A stretch of 64,000 nucleotides of DNA from Odontocerum albicorne (taxonomy: Eukaryota > Arthropoda > Insecta > Trichoptera > Odontoceridae). A program made the translations under genes and the position numbers. Each line of letters begins with the position of its first letter. Within the stretch, counting starts at the first letter, position 1. Shown one piece after another: positions 47,161 through 57,631 of the stretch. The stretch is taken from assembly GCA_949825065.1 (NCBI GenBank), contig OX463844.1, positions 26,321,056 through 26,385,055 on the forward strand, in the 5' to 3' direction. The notes under the pieces were generated by a model, which was not told the DNA's origin, did not search any database, and saw only the letters and a list, made by a program, of their open reading frames with translations.

Positions 47161-47471
47161 TTCTTTCGCATCGTAAAGTATTATGAATTCAGAACAACAT
47201 TAAAAACGTCATTTTGTAGATTAACCTGACGGTTCTCAGATCTTAGGAAAACTCTACGGATGGCTCATTCTGAAGTATTTTTTGCAAGTACTCGTATTTG
47301 CCTCTTATAGACTACTAAAAAGATAATCTGAAAAATATAAGATATCTATAAAATACTTTAACCATTTGTACATTTATCAATAAAATGCAAGTATATACTT
47401 TTTGTTTATTTCGTTTTTAATGTTTTAACTGTGTTTATATTTTTTTATTCTAAAAATAATGTTGTTTTTAT

Positions 47472-47533
47472 CAATTGGCACTAATCTCTCAGCAATTGGC
47501 AGTAATCTCTGGGCAATTGGCAGTAATCTACGC
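47472..47533. repeat. 21-bp tandem repeat, 3 copies
   Basis: CAATTGGCAGTAATCTCTC with starts at 47472, 47493 and 47514; few substitutions. Confidence 0.9.
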
Positions 47534-48319
47534 AAATCTCATCACGTTTCTTGGAAAAAATACAGTTTGGCAATAAAGTCCTCATCTCTACATTAATAAA
47601 AAGCAACTAAATATATACGTATCCATAATTCGATTTTGAAGGTTATTATTTGTTTCTCTTTTTAATCGATTTTAATGAAATTTGGGAAAATATACTTCAA
47701 TTCACATCAAAATTTAAAAAAAATATCTGTATCTTTGTTACGAGTAGTATGAACAATTTTGTGTGAAATACTTATTATTTGTTTTTACTTTCTTCTCTAG
47801 AGTATTTTTTGTTTAATTTGTTGATACGACTTTTTGGTATGATTTAATCAAGCGTTTCAAATTATAAAATTATTTAATTATTTATACAATTGTGAATGTC
47901 TGATATTTTAGTTTGACAAATAATTTGGTAATAAAAAGTTTAATTAATTTCGTCTTTCTGTTTTCTTAGCTCTTATAGTAAAAAAATCGTGACTCACTCT
48001 TTTCATACTCATTCTTCACCGTACTGCCTGTTTATGGTTTCACGTATGTCGAGTACACCCGTTACAAACTCAATCTAGTGGATGTATACTCGACTTCTGC
48101 ATCACGTTTTATTATCCATTACATGGGTGTGTTAACCATATCAAGTTTAATAATAAACACACCTTTGGTTTTACGGTGGTTACCAATAGACACTGTATCA
48201 TCTTAAATATTTGATTTATGTTAATTTTTAAAATCAATTATTCATGACTAATCATCAGTCACAAAAAAATAACAGATTTAAAAGTAAGAAATTTTTCATT
48301 CACGATACAAATTTTCGTA
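47534..48319. other. AT-rich DNA, no gene seen
   Basis: Two copies of an ACTCGAC or GTCGAGT phrase face each other at about 48048 and 48089; no function inferred. Octamer at 47739. Confidence 0.35.
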
Positions 48320-48700
48320 CATATTACGCATACATACCATCAAGGCGTTTCCTTATCGGAGTACAGAAATAACAGAACGTTTGACTTTGTTATTGCGACA
48401 CTTTTTTTGCCTTCTCTACATCCATATAAACTATTATGCAATTCTAACAATATCTCTGACTTTTATATTTCCTTCTTTCAAAATATCAATTAGTTGATTC
48501 CACGACATTTTCCTTGACCTTCCTCTACTACGCTTTCCAATAACATTTGCACTGTATATTTCTTTTCATAATCTTTCTTCATTCATTTGTTCTACGTGTC
48601 CAAACCATCTCAGAGTTTGGACATTTAAAAAAAATTTACGTTTTCACTCCATGCACCTATTCTTCTCAGAGCACGCATTACTTAAGTATTAATTTAGCTT
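48320..48700 (-). pseudogene. LINE 3' end, minus strand
   Basis: Minus strand gives TLRWFGHVEQMNEERL, then a basic GKRSRGRSRKMSWNQLID stretch and DILKEGNIKVRDIVRI, the family C-terminus. It is followed by a 3' segment shared with 24430 and 39150. 5'-truncated close to the RWFGHVE motif. Confidence 0.75.
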
Positions 48701-49694
48701 ATTTCAGTATTTTTTACAGAATAATAATACTATGCAAATTTTGTAAACATTTGAGTTTTGCTTTGTAACTCATTGTTCTTATAAGAAAAGGCTACAAATT
48801 TCTATGTGGAGATAATGACGTGTTTATGTAATGAGAAAATAATGATAAGAAGACAATAGTGGTTTAATGAAAATTCTGGGTCTAAGTTATTTACATTGTG
48901 CTTTGGATTTTGGGTTTTCATTACCTCAATCAATTATTATTAAATGTATGGATACGTTTTTGTGCACCTTATTTTTATAGTTCATAATACTGATACCTAC
49001 AATTATGATGTCAAAACATAATTTAAATAATTTTCACCTACTTTTGGTTTTTAATTTATTTTTAATTTTTCTCCTCTGCTATATTTAAATATTCATATTT
49101 AAAACAAAACCATAATAAATTATGTGTAAAGAGTATAAATATTAAGATCATAAAAAATGCTTGATTATTCTTGACGATTAATAATTAGTTCGTCATTAGA
49201 TTTTTGTGATATGTACGGAATCATAACAAATTGAAATAAAATAAAATAAAATTTGTATAACACCGTTAACTTTAAGTCAAACTGTTTAAAGGGCGATTTG
49301 AGAACTTCATAAAATTAACTTTATTATAAAATTAGAAGTTTTAGATTTTTACCTTTACTGTTACTACAAGTGAACTTAAGATTTTTTGATACAACGTCCT
49401 GGATCTTAAATCTTACTTTTTTCTTCGTTTGATATTCTTATGTTATCTCATACAGGCATTACCAGTGTGGATAATTTGAACAAAGTGGTTGGAGACAACA
49501 TTACGCATAAGTACATTACTCTTAAACCGAGAGTCTGAACATTTCAGCAACACGATGACGAAATATTTTAACCAAAATATGACCTGTTTTGAGAACCATC
49601 GCGCATTGAACCCGAAATCTCTCGATGGAAGACCGTTCAACCGAAAACGTCACATAGGTGGTCTTCATTCTGCATCATACGTTTTGTTGTTATT
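48701..49694. other. AT-rich DNA, no gene recognised
   Basis: Opposed ORFs at 49443-49640 (minus) and 49489-49698 (plus) overlap; neither has a motif I know. The minus-strand one follows the acidic ORF at 49695-49997 and might be a broken continuation of it. Confidence 0.35.
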
Positions 49695-49997
49695 TTAAAT
49701 GACATAAATGTATGTTTGTGAAGATTTTTTACCGATTTGTAATATGTTTTTCAAACTTATGTTGACCCATTGTTGGGCCGATAAAATAATCATTGACTTC
49801 TTGAAAATAAGTTTCTTTGAGAACTCCCTTCGACTACACTTGATATATGTTTTCTCTGTTATGACTTCCGAATAGTCTTCAATATATTCGTCACCATGTG
49901 TTTGAGCAGACTTTGTCATAATCGACTCTTTATTATATGCTCTAAAAATGCATGATGGTTCAGAAAGTGGTTCGTCTTCTAGCTCATTGTCACTCAA
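49695..49997 (-). CDS. Unidentified 100-codon ORF with acidic N-terminus
   Basis: The protein opens MSDNELEDEPLSEPSC and is acid-rich to about residue 50 (GDEYIEDYSEV), then becomes basic (CSRREFSKKLIFKKS). The upstream frame continues acidic (DNSDIDLSDNELED), so the true start may lie further up. An acidic start of this kind is seen in some piggyBac-like transposases, but no catalytic residues are present, so that is only a suggestion. It could equally be a host exon or chance. Confidence 0.25.
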   Translation of the reverse strand: MSDNELEDEPLSEPSCIFRAYNKESIMTKSAQTHGDEYIEDYSEVITEKTYIKCSRREFSKKLIFKKSMIILSAQQWVNISLKNILQIGKKSSQTYIYVI

Positions 49998-52199
49998 ATC
50001 AATGTCAGAATTGTCTTCTTACATTCGTTTAATTTTTCATATAATACATATTTTCATTTGTATGATCATAAAGTTATGTTCGAAATAATTATTGAAATAA
50101 TTTTAAATTTTCATAAAAAAACTTAATATTTCTTAATATAACATTTTAGGTAAATGTCAGACCGGTTGTGTATAATTATGGAGATGAAAGTTCAAATATA
50201 TCTCTATAAACATTTTTTTGTCTGGATTTTGTTTTTAACCCTTCCTTCCCTGTGATATGTAACTAGTACACATTGCGTCTAAAAACTTTGAAATCTCTAT
50301 AAATATAATAAATACTGGCTTCAGATTTTAGATATTCCTCCGTGATACATTTACGCAGGAATGAAAAAATAATATTTATAATAATTAGCACTTATCGGCC
50401 ACATCAGAGATATTTTGTGAAAATCGGGATTAAATTCACCAATACAATCATACGTGTGCCAGTGTGTGACGTAGGTATATTCATTCTAAAAAAACTGTTA
50501 TGGGTGAGGAAACAACGCTTTTCACGTCTCACTCTCACTCTACTTCGGTATATGGGAACGCAAGAAATATAATTTAAGTTTGCAGTTGTGTTTCTTCCTT
50601 CGAGGTATGTTGCTTAGATGAATGAGTGGAGATGAACAACGGACTTCAACGGATAAAATGTACCGTAAAGGTATAAAACCACCTTGCTTTGAACTACTCT
50701 GGTGGATCTGAAAATATAATATATTAACAGTATCCGAAGAAAAAAATAGGATAACCAAGAGCAACGCGACAAAATTATGAATGTTACGTGATGGGTCGTC
50801 TTTCTTTATTTACGGTGAGAAGCAATTCAAGCGATACTTGCTACAGGACCCAATGAACTTAGTGTCTTGCACTAGAGAGGACTAAATTCGTGGAATACCC
50901 AGGTTGTCCAGATGGCAGAATTCTAAGCGTAAATAATTAAGTCCTTTGATACCACAGGAAGAAGAAAATAACACCACTTTTAAATCAATTTTAATTTATA
51001 AATAGATACTTTATTTCTAAACATACAAATGAATTTTGTTTATATATTAGTCAAATTGTACTCACGTGTATTGGTATCAACTGTCACTACAAAATTGATT
51101 TAAATTTGTCATTATTTACACATATCATTCAAATATTACGACGCTTTTACTATTTACAATTAAGCAATTAAAAGCGTCGTCAAATATACAGATGACAATT
51201 GTAAAATTAATGATGAGACTTCATAATTAGTGTGCCTTATTCTACATACAGGGTCTTAAAGGGTTAAAATCTTAATTATCTCAAATCTATATAACTTTGA
51301 CTTTTCTTAAAATAAACGTGCGATATACATGAATTTAATTTGCATTATGACTCTTTAACACGTTGACTGGTCGTATCGTTAACCTATATTCAAAGCTAAG
51401 TCTAAAGCTGTTTCAACTAGAGTTTGTATCGTGACCAAACTCAGTTCAATAAATTAGCGAACTGTCTAAACTGCTAACGTTTAAGAACGTTACGTGATAC
51501 GGTGGTTGATTATAACCGAGCCAATAATTATGGTCGCGGTTTGTGTCCGCGCTAAATAATGCGGCCTCTTTGTTTATATTTAACAGGTGGCGCCGAAACA
51601 ACGGTTGGAAAACCTTATAATAATATTCAACTTAATTTATTTCCTTCGGGTTGGTTACGTGCACAATTTACATACATGGTGGGATTAAATTATAGACCTT
51701 AGGTTTAAACCATAATTTAAAAACAGCTTTTAAACAACTTTTTTTCGTTGGATTGACTGGCGTACGAGTTAATTCCAAATTAACTTAATACTTATGGTAA
51801 AAAACTTCATTTTTTTCAAACAACGGAGCCTACATTTTGAATGTGTCAAAGTGGATTGGAGAACGTGTACTCGTATGTATCAATGGGAACTGGAAAGCTT
51901 ATGCACTTGGTCAAATAAGTAGAAGGCTCTCACATGAGACGGACTGACCAAGCATAGACACAACCTCATATTAGAATTGCTCTACAGGATAACGGTTAAA
52001 AATAAGACAAACATTTGATTAAGACGATAAATCTAACCTGGGACTGTTAGAAACGATATAATGCGATCTACGTAGCCTTGATGGTTGAACAATAAAAAAA
52101 GTCCTTTTCTTGTTTTCATATCTTCGTTTTCATCGCGTGTTTAATTTAGATTGTCGTGGTTCTATGCTATTTCATTTAAGAATCTTTCCTGGTTCTGGA
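49998..52199. other. Unassigned DNA with a possible retroelement primer-binding-like site
   Basis: Nothing codes. At 51588-51600 TGGCGCCGAAACA follows TTTAACAGG, which resembles the junction of an LTR end (CA), a 2-nt gap and a tRNA-complementary primer binding site. No LTR pair, gag or pol is visible. Octamer at 51868. Confidence 0.25.
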
Positions 52200-52395
52200 C
52201 CAAGTTGAATGTATTATACATTTAAAGAAGTTCTTGTTAACATTGAAGAAGTTCTTGTCTGTTCATCTTAAAAAGAGACCTTCCTCTTGCACATTTTTCC
52301 TCAACCAAACTAACATATGTTTACCACATTTTCAAAACTGTCAACGTCTTTTCTGGCAACATGCCGAAAGTATGTTAAGATCCTTTCCCTGTACG
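52200..52395 (-). pseudogene. LINE fragment (LTYFGHV type), minus strand
   Basis: Minus strand reads ERILTYFRHVARKDVDSFEN and, after a frameshift, LVEEKCARGRSLFKMNRQ. This matches the R.L.YFGHV.RR...LE......G...GKRARGR.P..W order of another LINE C-terminal type. Separate family from the RWFGHVERM copies. Confidence 0.6.
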
Positions 52396-52759
52396 TCATT
52401 TTTTATTTTATAGTATTTCAACGGTCAAATAACATTTTTGATACAAAAAAATACAAACAAAGCAATCAATAAAATTTCACAATGCAATGTAAATAAGCAC
52501 TGCTATACAATATAAAAATAGTACAAGAAGAAAATTACACAACTACATACAAAACCACACAATTCATCACGACAAGAACAACCTCTTCCCTTTACTCCTG
52601 TTGTTTAAAATCTTTCAACAATCGCAAATTCTAATAGAGTCGTTGGTATTACACAAGATATGGTGCATCACATGTCGAAGGCATCTATAATGTTTTCGTT
52701 TTTTCTCATTGTCCATGTTTTCCATACTTGAGATTTTGCTAAGACGAATTTTGTGGTAT
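52396..52759. other. AT-rich DNA, no gene recognised
   Basis: The 64-codon minus-strand frame 52615-52809 runs into the SINE tail and has no motif. Confidence 0.4.
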
Positions 52760-52982
52760 GCAATACAACCTGCTAGGCTTATTACAATATTTTTATTTTT
52801 TATATTCAATCAGAAAATTGTTCAAATTTAAAGGACAATTTTATATATCTATAGCGCCGTTTGAGAGCAAACTCTCTTTAATGAAATCCTTTTTTAAATA
52901 AATTGGGTACTAACGGGAATGGAATTCGCAATCTCCAGATCGGAAGACTGGTGTTTTACCAACTCGGCCACGGAGGTCATCA
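52760..52982 (-). mobile_element. SINE-A, minus strand
   Basis: The tail end ATGCAATACAACCTGCTAGG, CTTATTACAA starts at 52760. The body is poorly kept (CTCTTTAATGAAATCC), then the head is clear: AACGGGAATGGAATTCGC, GGAAGACTGGTGTTTTACCA, ACTCGGCCACGGAGGTCATC. Confidence 0.75.
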
Positions 52983-53314
52983 TATTTGACAAACATATTT
53001 TTTAAATGTATCTGCATAATTTAATTCTGAATCGCAAGGATCACAACGTTATGATATTCATTTTTGTCACCCTAAAGGAATGTGCTGTGTTGGTCCTATA
53101 TTTCACTTTAATATCTGACATAGTACGTACATCGTCTATGCCAAAAATGCTAAACGCAGAGATATTTTATGTTAATATCGTGTGTTGAATATAATATTAA
53201 TGTCACATATTAGAATATTATATTCAAACGAAGCTCGATATACAAGCAATATACATATTTTTAGTTATAGTCCATTTTTACACACATAACATCACACCGT
53301 GACCTAATTAGTAT

Positions 53315-53432
53315 GACGACCTCCGTGACCTTTTAAAAAAGATGCTTGTCTTCCACCCGGGAGTTTCGGATTCGATTGCCGATTATTCCTAAATAAAATT
53401 TTAAAAAATATATTTATTTGGTCTGAAAAATC
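53315..53432 (+). mobile_element. SINE-A head and linker, plus strand
   Basis: GACGACCTCCGTGACC, GATGCTTGTCTTCCACCCGG and TTTCGGATTCGATTGCC (box B-like), then an A/T linker. Upstream, CACACCGTGACCTAATTAG (53294-53312) looks like a second partial head. This copy's CTTGTCTTCCACCCG is close to the matching part of the 61-bp minisatellite unit. Confidence 0.75.
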
Positions 53433-53463
53433 GTCTTATAACATTACTCTTTCTCTTCCGGTA

Positions 53464-53757
53464 GTGTTGACAACACATATGAAAATGATAATAGTGAATG
53501 ACGCGTTTTGTACCAACTGCAATGGTCTTTGGCATGATTGTACAATTAATCGAACTGAAGACAATTATATTTCTCGATCACACTCTTCAATATGTCCAGA
53601 TAACCATTTCAGGAAAGTGTCAGACCTTTTCCTATTTTTTAGAAACAATAAGATGTACACATTTGATAACGTTAATCAAGTTTACCAAAATCCAATCTTA
53701 CCAGGTGTGACGCCTGCTCTGCTCCGCCGGCTTCTTAAAGAGGCAAGTACTCTTTAG
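53464..53757 (+). CDS. Unidentified 97-codon ORF, possible exon
   Basis: The frame contains CTNCNGLWHDCTINRTEDN, FLFFRNNKMYTFDNVNQVYQ and ends LPGVTPALLRRLLKEASTL. Its residue use is more balanced than in AT-driven ORFs. A pyrimidine-rich stretch ending in AG (CTCTTTCTCTTCCGGTAG, to 53464) would fit a 3' splice site just before it. The frame is also open upstream through that stretch, and no family is recognised. Could be a host exon, a transposon piece or chance. Confidence 0.25.
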   Translation: MLTTHMKMIIVNDAFCTNCNGLWHDCTINRTEDNYISRSHSSICPDNHFRKVSDLFLFFRNNKMYTFDNVNQVYQNPILPGVTPALLRRLLKEASTL

Positions 53758-54834
53758 ATCTCAGGAGTTCGTACGGTTATTGGCACTCTGAGTAACTCTT
53801 TCTCAATTCTCAGCGGGACAAGGGGCACAATTAAACGAAATATAATTTTAAAAACAAAACAGTTTATTATATAAATGGATTAAATTTTTTTTTTTAAAAA
53901 CTTGAACGTATGTCAAGAAAAAAAGTTTTGAGTTCGGTTCCCGAATCAATGGCTCGAAGATTGTGTTTTGAATCTTAACAAGGGGGTTTACAATAGCAAA
54001 TTTGAATTTAAGTAAAGCCAGGGTTTAACGTCCTGTCGAAATCCAGCATTAAATACAAGGAATAATATTCACCCATAATTGAAGATGTCGTCCTGAAGCG
54101 TTTGCGATACAGCAGAGAAAGTCAGCGAATAAGTCTGGCAGTATTCCGTGTGCGCAGCGTTGAAGGAGCGTCCGTACAACACCACGTCTCAAATGGAAAG
54201 GGGGCTGGAGAGGCATCCTCTCCCTAAGCAAGGAAATCCCGAGAGAGAGACGACAATTCTTTTCATCTCTCTCACCAATACGAGTGGTGCCATCGTGAAC
54301 AAAAATTGTACTTCACGATGTTGTCATTGCAAGATCATTCCAGAAAAATGTACCTGGCTGCCCAGACAGCTATTGGTGTCTCGACCCAAAAGGAGACTTT
54401 ATTAGCCCCCTTTTATTTGAACAAACAATGACAATGGAATTCTTTACAATTCGGCATAGGGTTTTGGATATTTTATTATTCAATCCTCGACCGTTTGGAT
54501 CTTAAGATATCTTGCTATTATATTTTCAAGACAATAACTTTGCGAGGGTGACCACCTAGGAGTATCCTAGAACATTCCAGTATTTTATGATATTTTGATC
54601 TTTTGTTTACAAAGCAAAGCGCATGGACAGTCACCAATCGACACCACGTGTTCCATAAAACATGATATGTCGGGAATTTACAATATCGAGGCCACATACT
54701 ATGTAATTTATCTTGAATGCCTTTTAGAGGATTTATAACTGTGTTTCGAAATAAAAATATAGTCCTCACACCTCATCCCAAGTTACCGAAAGAAACAAAA
54801 AAAAAAACAAACAACAAAAAAAAAAAAAAAATTT
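53758..54834. other. Unassigned DNA, locally less AT-rich
   Basis: 54060-54420 is distinctly richer in G and C than its surroundings, with an 85-codon plus-strand frame (54148-54405) containing CTSRCCHCKIIPEKC. No domain is assigned. An A-rich low-complexity run leads into the assembly gap. Confidence 0.3.
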
Positions 54835-55034
54835 NNNNNNNNNNNNNNNNNNNNNNNNNNNNNNNNNNNNNNNNNNNNNNNNNNNNNNNNNNNNNNNNNN
54901 NNNNNNNNNNNNNNNNNNNNNNNNNNNNNNNNNNNNNNNNNNNNNNNNNNNNNNNNNNNNNNNNNNNNNNNNNNNNNNNNNNNNNNNNNNNNNNNNNNNN
55001 NNNNNNNNNNNNNNNNNNNNNNNNNNNNNNNNNN
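54835..55034. other. Assembly gap, 200 N
   Basis: Exactly 200 N, probably a placeholder length. The left flank is a poly-A-rich run and the right flank is inside a SINE-A head, so the gap is repeat-caused. Confidence 0.99.
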
Positions 55035-55203
55035 TGGCTATCGTTCGACTCGGAGGTTGCGGATTCGATTTCTGTTGGATATTAAATCATATTAAACAAG
55101 GATCTTTTCTAGTTTTCAGCCTCTTGACGTATTTCTGGTTTGTTGTAAGAGATTACCAAATATTAATAAACCGAGGTTTTAATGTGTACAATGAAATTAT
55201 AAT
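55035..55203 (+). mobile_element. SINE-A, plus strand, 5' end in the gap
   Basis: TCGGAGGTTGCGGATTCGAT (box B-like), TCTAGTTTTCAGCCTCTTGA, TTTCTGGTTTGTTGTAAGAG and AATAAACCGAGGTTTTAATG keep SINE-A order. The A-box part would lie in the gap. Confidence 0.75.
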
Positions 55204-56389
55204 GCAAAAAAACATTCATTGCTAGCTGTTAATTAAATTATAAAGAAAAAAAACAAATCGTTGCTAGCTGTTAACATCCGAATTAGAAAACAATGCTTGC
55301 ATGTGGAGCCCGCAGGGGACACAAAACTCCCTCATGGTGGTGAAGTTACAGAAAAAATGGCAACATTATATCTATATGAGTGAGTTAGGTGTTCATCAAT
55401 GGCTTTATCCTACTCAGTTTATGCTGCGTATTAAAAGAATTTGACCACTTGAGCGTGAAAAGAAATTTTCGTCTGCTGAAAAACGTTATCAGACTCGTTC
55501 GAGGAGTTGTGAGCCTTCCTCAATTCCTAGAAATATTAGCGTTAAGTGTTTCTTATATAATTACACTAGACTAAACCAATAGAAACTATTCTCAAATACT
55601 CGTACATAAGCAAAAACGGTTCTCCCAGTTGCTATATCTGTTAAAAAGGCATTTTTAGCGGGACTGCTTCGGATATTGACATTTTTCCTTACACTGAGGA
55701 TGTTAAAAAGCATTCATCAACTTGTTTAACCAACTTTTGAATATTTTTTTAAACCAGTTAACTATTTTTTTTTGTAATTAAAAATTCAAATGTTATTGAA
55801 CTAAGTCTGTACTGTGAATTAAACTTAGTAAAAATATATAAAAGCTCACTTGAAAATGACAACGAAAGTGTGCAAAGCAAAAATAATTAAACTTCGTATT
55901 TTAAGTAGGCACGGAGGTTTGAATTTCCAATTGTATTTGTAACGTGCTGAAATGCTTGTAATATATGAGACAAATTAAAAGAGTTGAAGACGATTTCAAT
56001 TGTCTTATTTCCCCACGTTTACCTACTTATGAAAACGTGCCGTCAATAATATTATGGAGTATATGAGAGCTGCTTTGAGAAATTCGAACCATTTATTTTT
56101 CAGATAATCGAAGCCTTTCAGGTGCTTCTTTCAATGTTCTATTTGTATACTAGGAAAAAAGTAATTAATTGTATTAAAGCATTTCATAAAATACGATTTT
56201 GTTCGTATTTCAACTTATCAAATATTTCACTATAACATTTGACAATATTTGTTTTGATAACTAACGTGACATTTAAAAAAATCACCATCATTATTATATT
56301 ATCTTTTAAGTAAGACAACTACAACTAGAACACATTTTCACTATTGGAACATATTTTTCATTTATGCTACGTTCATTAATGCCAACTAT
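55204..56389. other. AT-rich DNA, no gene seen
   Basis: A TTGCTAGCTGTTAA phrase occurs twice at about 55220 and 55260. The 61-codon frame at 55389-55574 has no motif. Octamer at 55597. Confidence 0.4.
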
Positions 56390-56632
56390 AAAAGCTTTTC
56401 AGTCTTTCAGAACTTGATTAATTTGGTATTTCCTAGTATTTTTGGTATTATTAAATTTCTCGTACATTCTACACAATTCGTTTGAATATTTTTTTAAAAG
56501 TCTCTCATCATTCATTCTTTGCACATGGCTAGACCATCTTACTGTTACTTTCTTCACTGAAAGCACTGTATCTTCTTTCAATCTGTTATATATTTTTTTA
56601 TTGACTTTATTTTGTAATAGTGTTTTTTCCAC
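56390..56632 (-). pseudogene. LINE 3' fragment, minus strand
   Basis: A 77-codon minus-strand frame reads NRLKEDTVLSVKKVTVRWSS, HVQRMNDERLLKKYSNEL. It aligns with the STLRWFGHVERMNEERL block. The Gly of the FGH motif is replaced and the rest of the C-terminus is decayed. Confidence 0.7.
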
Positions 56633-56827
56633 ACTTTTAATATAACTATATATAGTACTTTTATACTATAAATATATATAGTACTTTTATTCATTGTTTG
56701 CAATGTCTAAGTTTCCCTTAAAGATCCCAAAAGGCAGGAATCAGAATTTCATTATGAGTAGGCAGATTTGATTTTCTGAAACAATAGGGACCAGTGACAA
56801 TATATTAAACGTATCGCCAGTACTCTG

Positions 56828-57240
56828 AGTAGATGTGCATGGCCGCACGGTATTTGATTAGGACTCCGTACGGAAGGTCGCCGGTTCGAACCCCATGCTG
56901 TGCTACTCCCCTCAAACGACACAGTCATGTTCCGCCTAGTTTTCGGGGATATAAGGATACCTATAACTTCAGTTATATATATTTTTCTTTGACAAAGAGA
57001 AAAAATAATAAACCAGTGTGCTTCAACCGTCTCACTTTGGTGTGTTATCGAATCCAGTACAGAGTTTGGCCGTTGAGTTTGCTGATGTACTCGTACAACA
57101 GCTCACTCACTTAAAGAAGATAAAATATGAATGAAACAAAACTCCGCGGCACAGCTTTCCTTTCCAAATGAATTGACGTTAGAATGACAAAAAGTTCCTT
57201 GATCACGAGGCCCATCAATGAGTGACCTGTCACGATAAGT
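56828..57240 (+). mobile_element. SINE-B, longest copy, plus strand
   Basis: Complete order: head GTGCATGGCCGCACGGTA, GGACTCCGTACGGAAGGTCG, CCGGTTCGAACCCC (strong box B). Body: TGCTACTCCCCTCAAACGAC, CGCCTAGTTTTCGGGGATAT, AAGGATACCTATAACTTCAG, ACCAGTGTGCTTCAACCGTC, ATCGAATCCAGTACAGAG, GTTTGCTGATGTACTCG. 3' part: CTCCGCGGCACAGCTTTCCT, AATGAATTGACGTTAGAATG, CACGAGGCCCATCAATGAGT, GACCTGTCACGATAAGTA. Compared with the copies at 41163 and 63515 it has extra bases making a TACTCGTA octamer at 57088. It abuts a LINE fragment. Confidence 0.88.
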
Positions 57241-57257
57241 ATTGGATTGGGATATAT

Positions 57258-57631
57258 CTTGAGTAAATAAGGGCCCTAAACATAAACCAATCCAACAATA
57301 TACCGCTTTGAAACCATGGTTTAATATAATAAGAATGAATAGGATTGAAGTGTCCGTCATGTGTCGTTTGCGGACGGGTCACTGCGTAATGCCTAGTCAC
57401 CTTTGCAGAATGGGTATCGTGAATGATCCCGGCTGCGAATGTGGTCTGGATGATGAAACTATAGATCATGTATTTTTCGGTTGTCCTTTGCAAGACCTAT
57501 TTGATTTACTTAAAACCATATCTTTACCACGCCCAATGAATGTTGCGTTTCTTCTTTCTTCGAGGAACTTTTCCATTTATACGAGTAGATTGATTGTTAA
57601 TTATTTGAAGCTTAAACAGTTGAAACTTTAA
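57258..57631 (+). pseudogene. LINE ORF2 extreme C-terminus with Cys/His motif
   Basis: A 107-codon open frame, extendable upstream to about 57258 (ALNHKPIQQYTALKPWF). It reads KPWFNIIRMNRIEV, CRLRTGHCVMPSHLCRMGIV, then CECGLDDETIDHVFFGCPLQ, and ends YLKLKQLKL. The RLRTGH motif followed by C.CG....(D)H..F.CP is the C-terminal knuckle of Jockey/Loa/I-type LINEs, downstream of the RNase H or RT part. The frame is intact here but truncated at its 5' side, so non-functional. Confidence 0.8.

Noticed and set aside
56834..56905. tRNA gene
   Set aside because: It has good A- and B-box-like motifs but is the head of SINE-B: no cloverleaf acceptor stem, and the same downstream body follows in other copies. 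The SINE-A heads were rejected as tRNA genes for the same reason.
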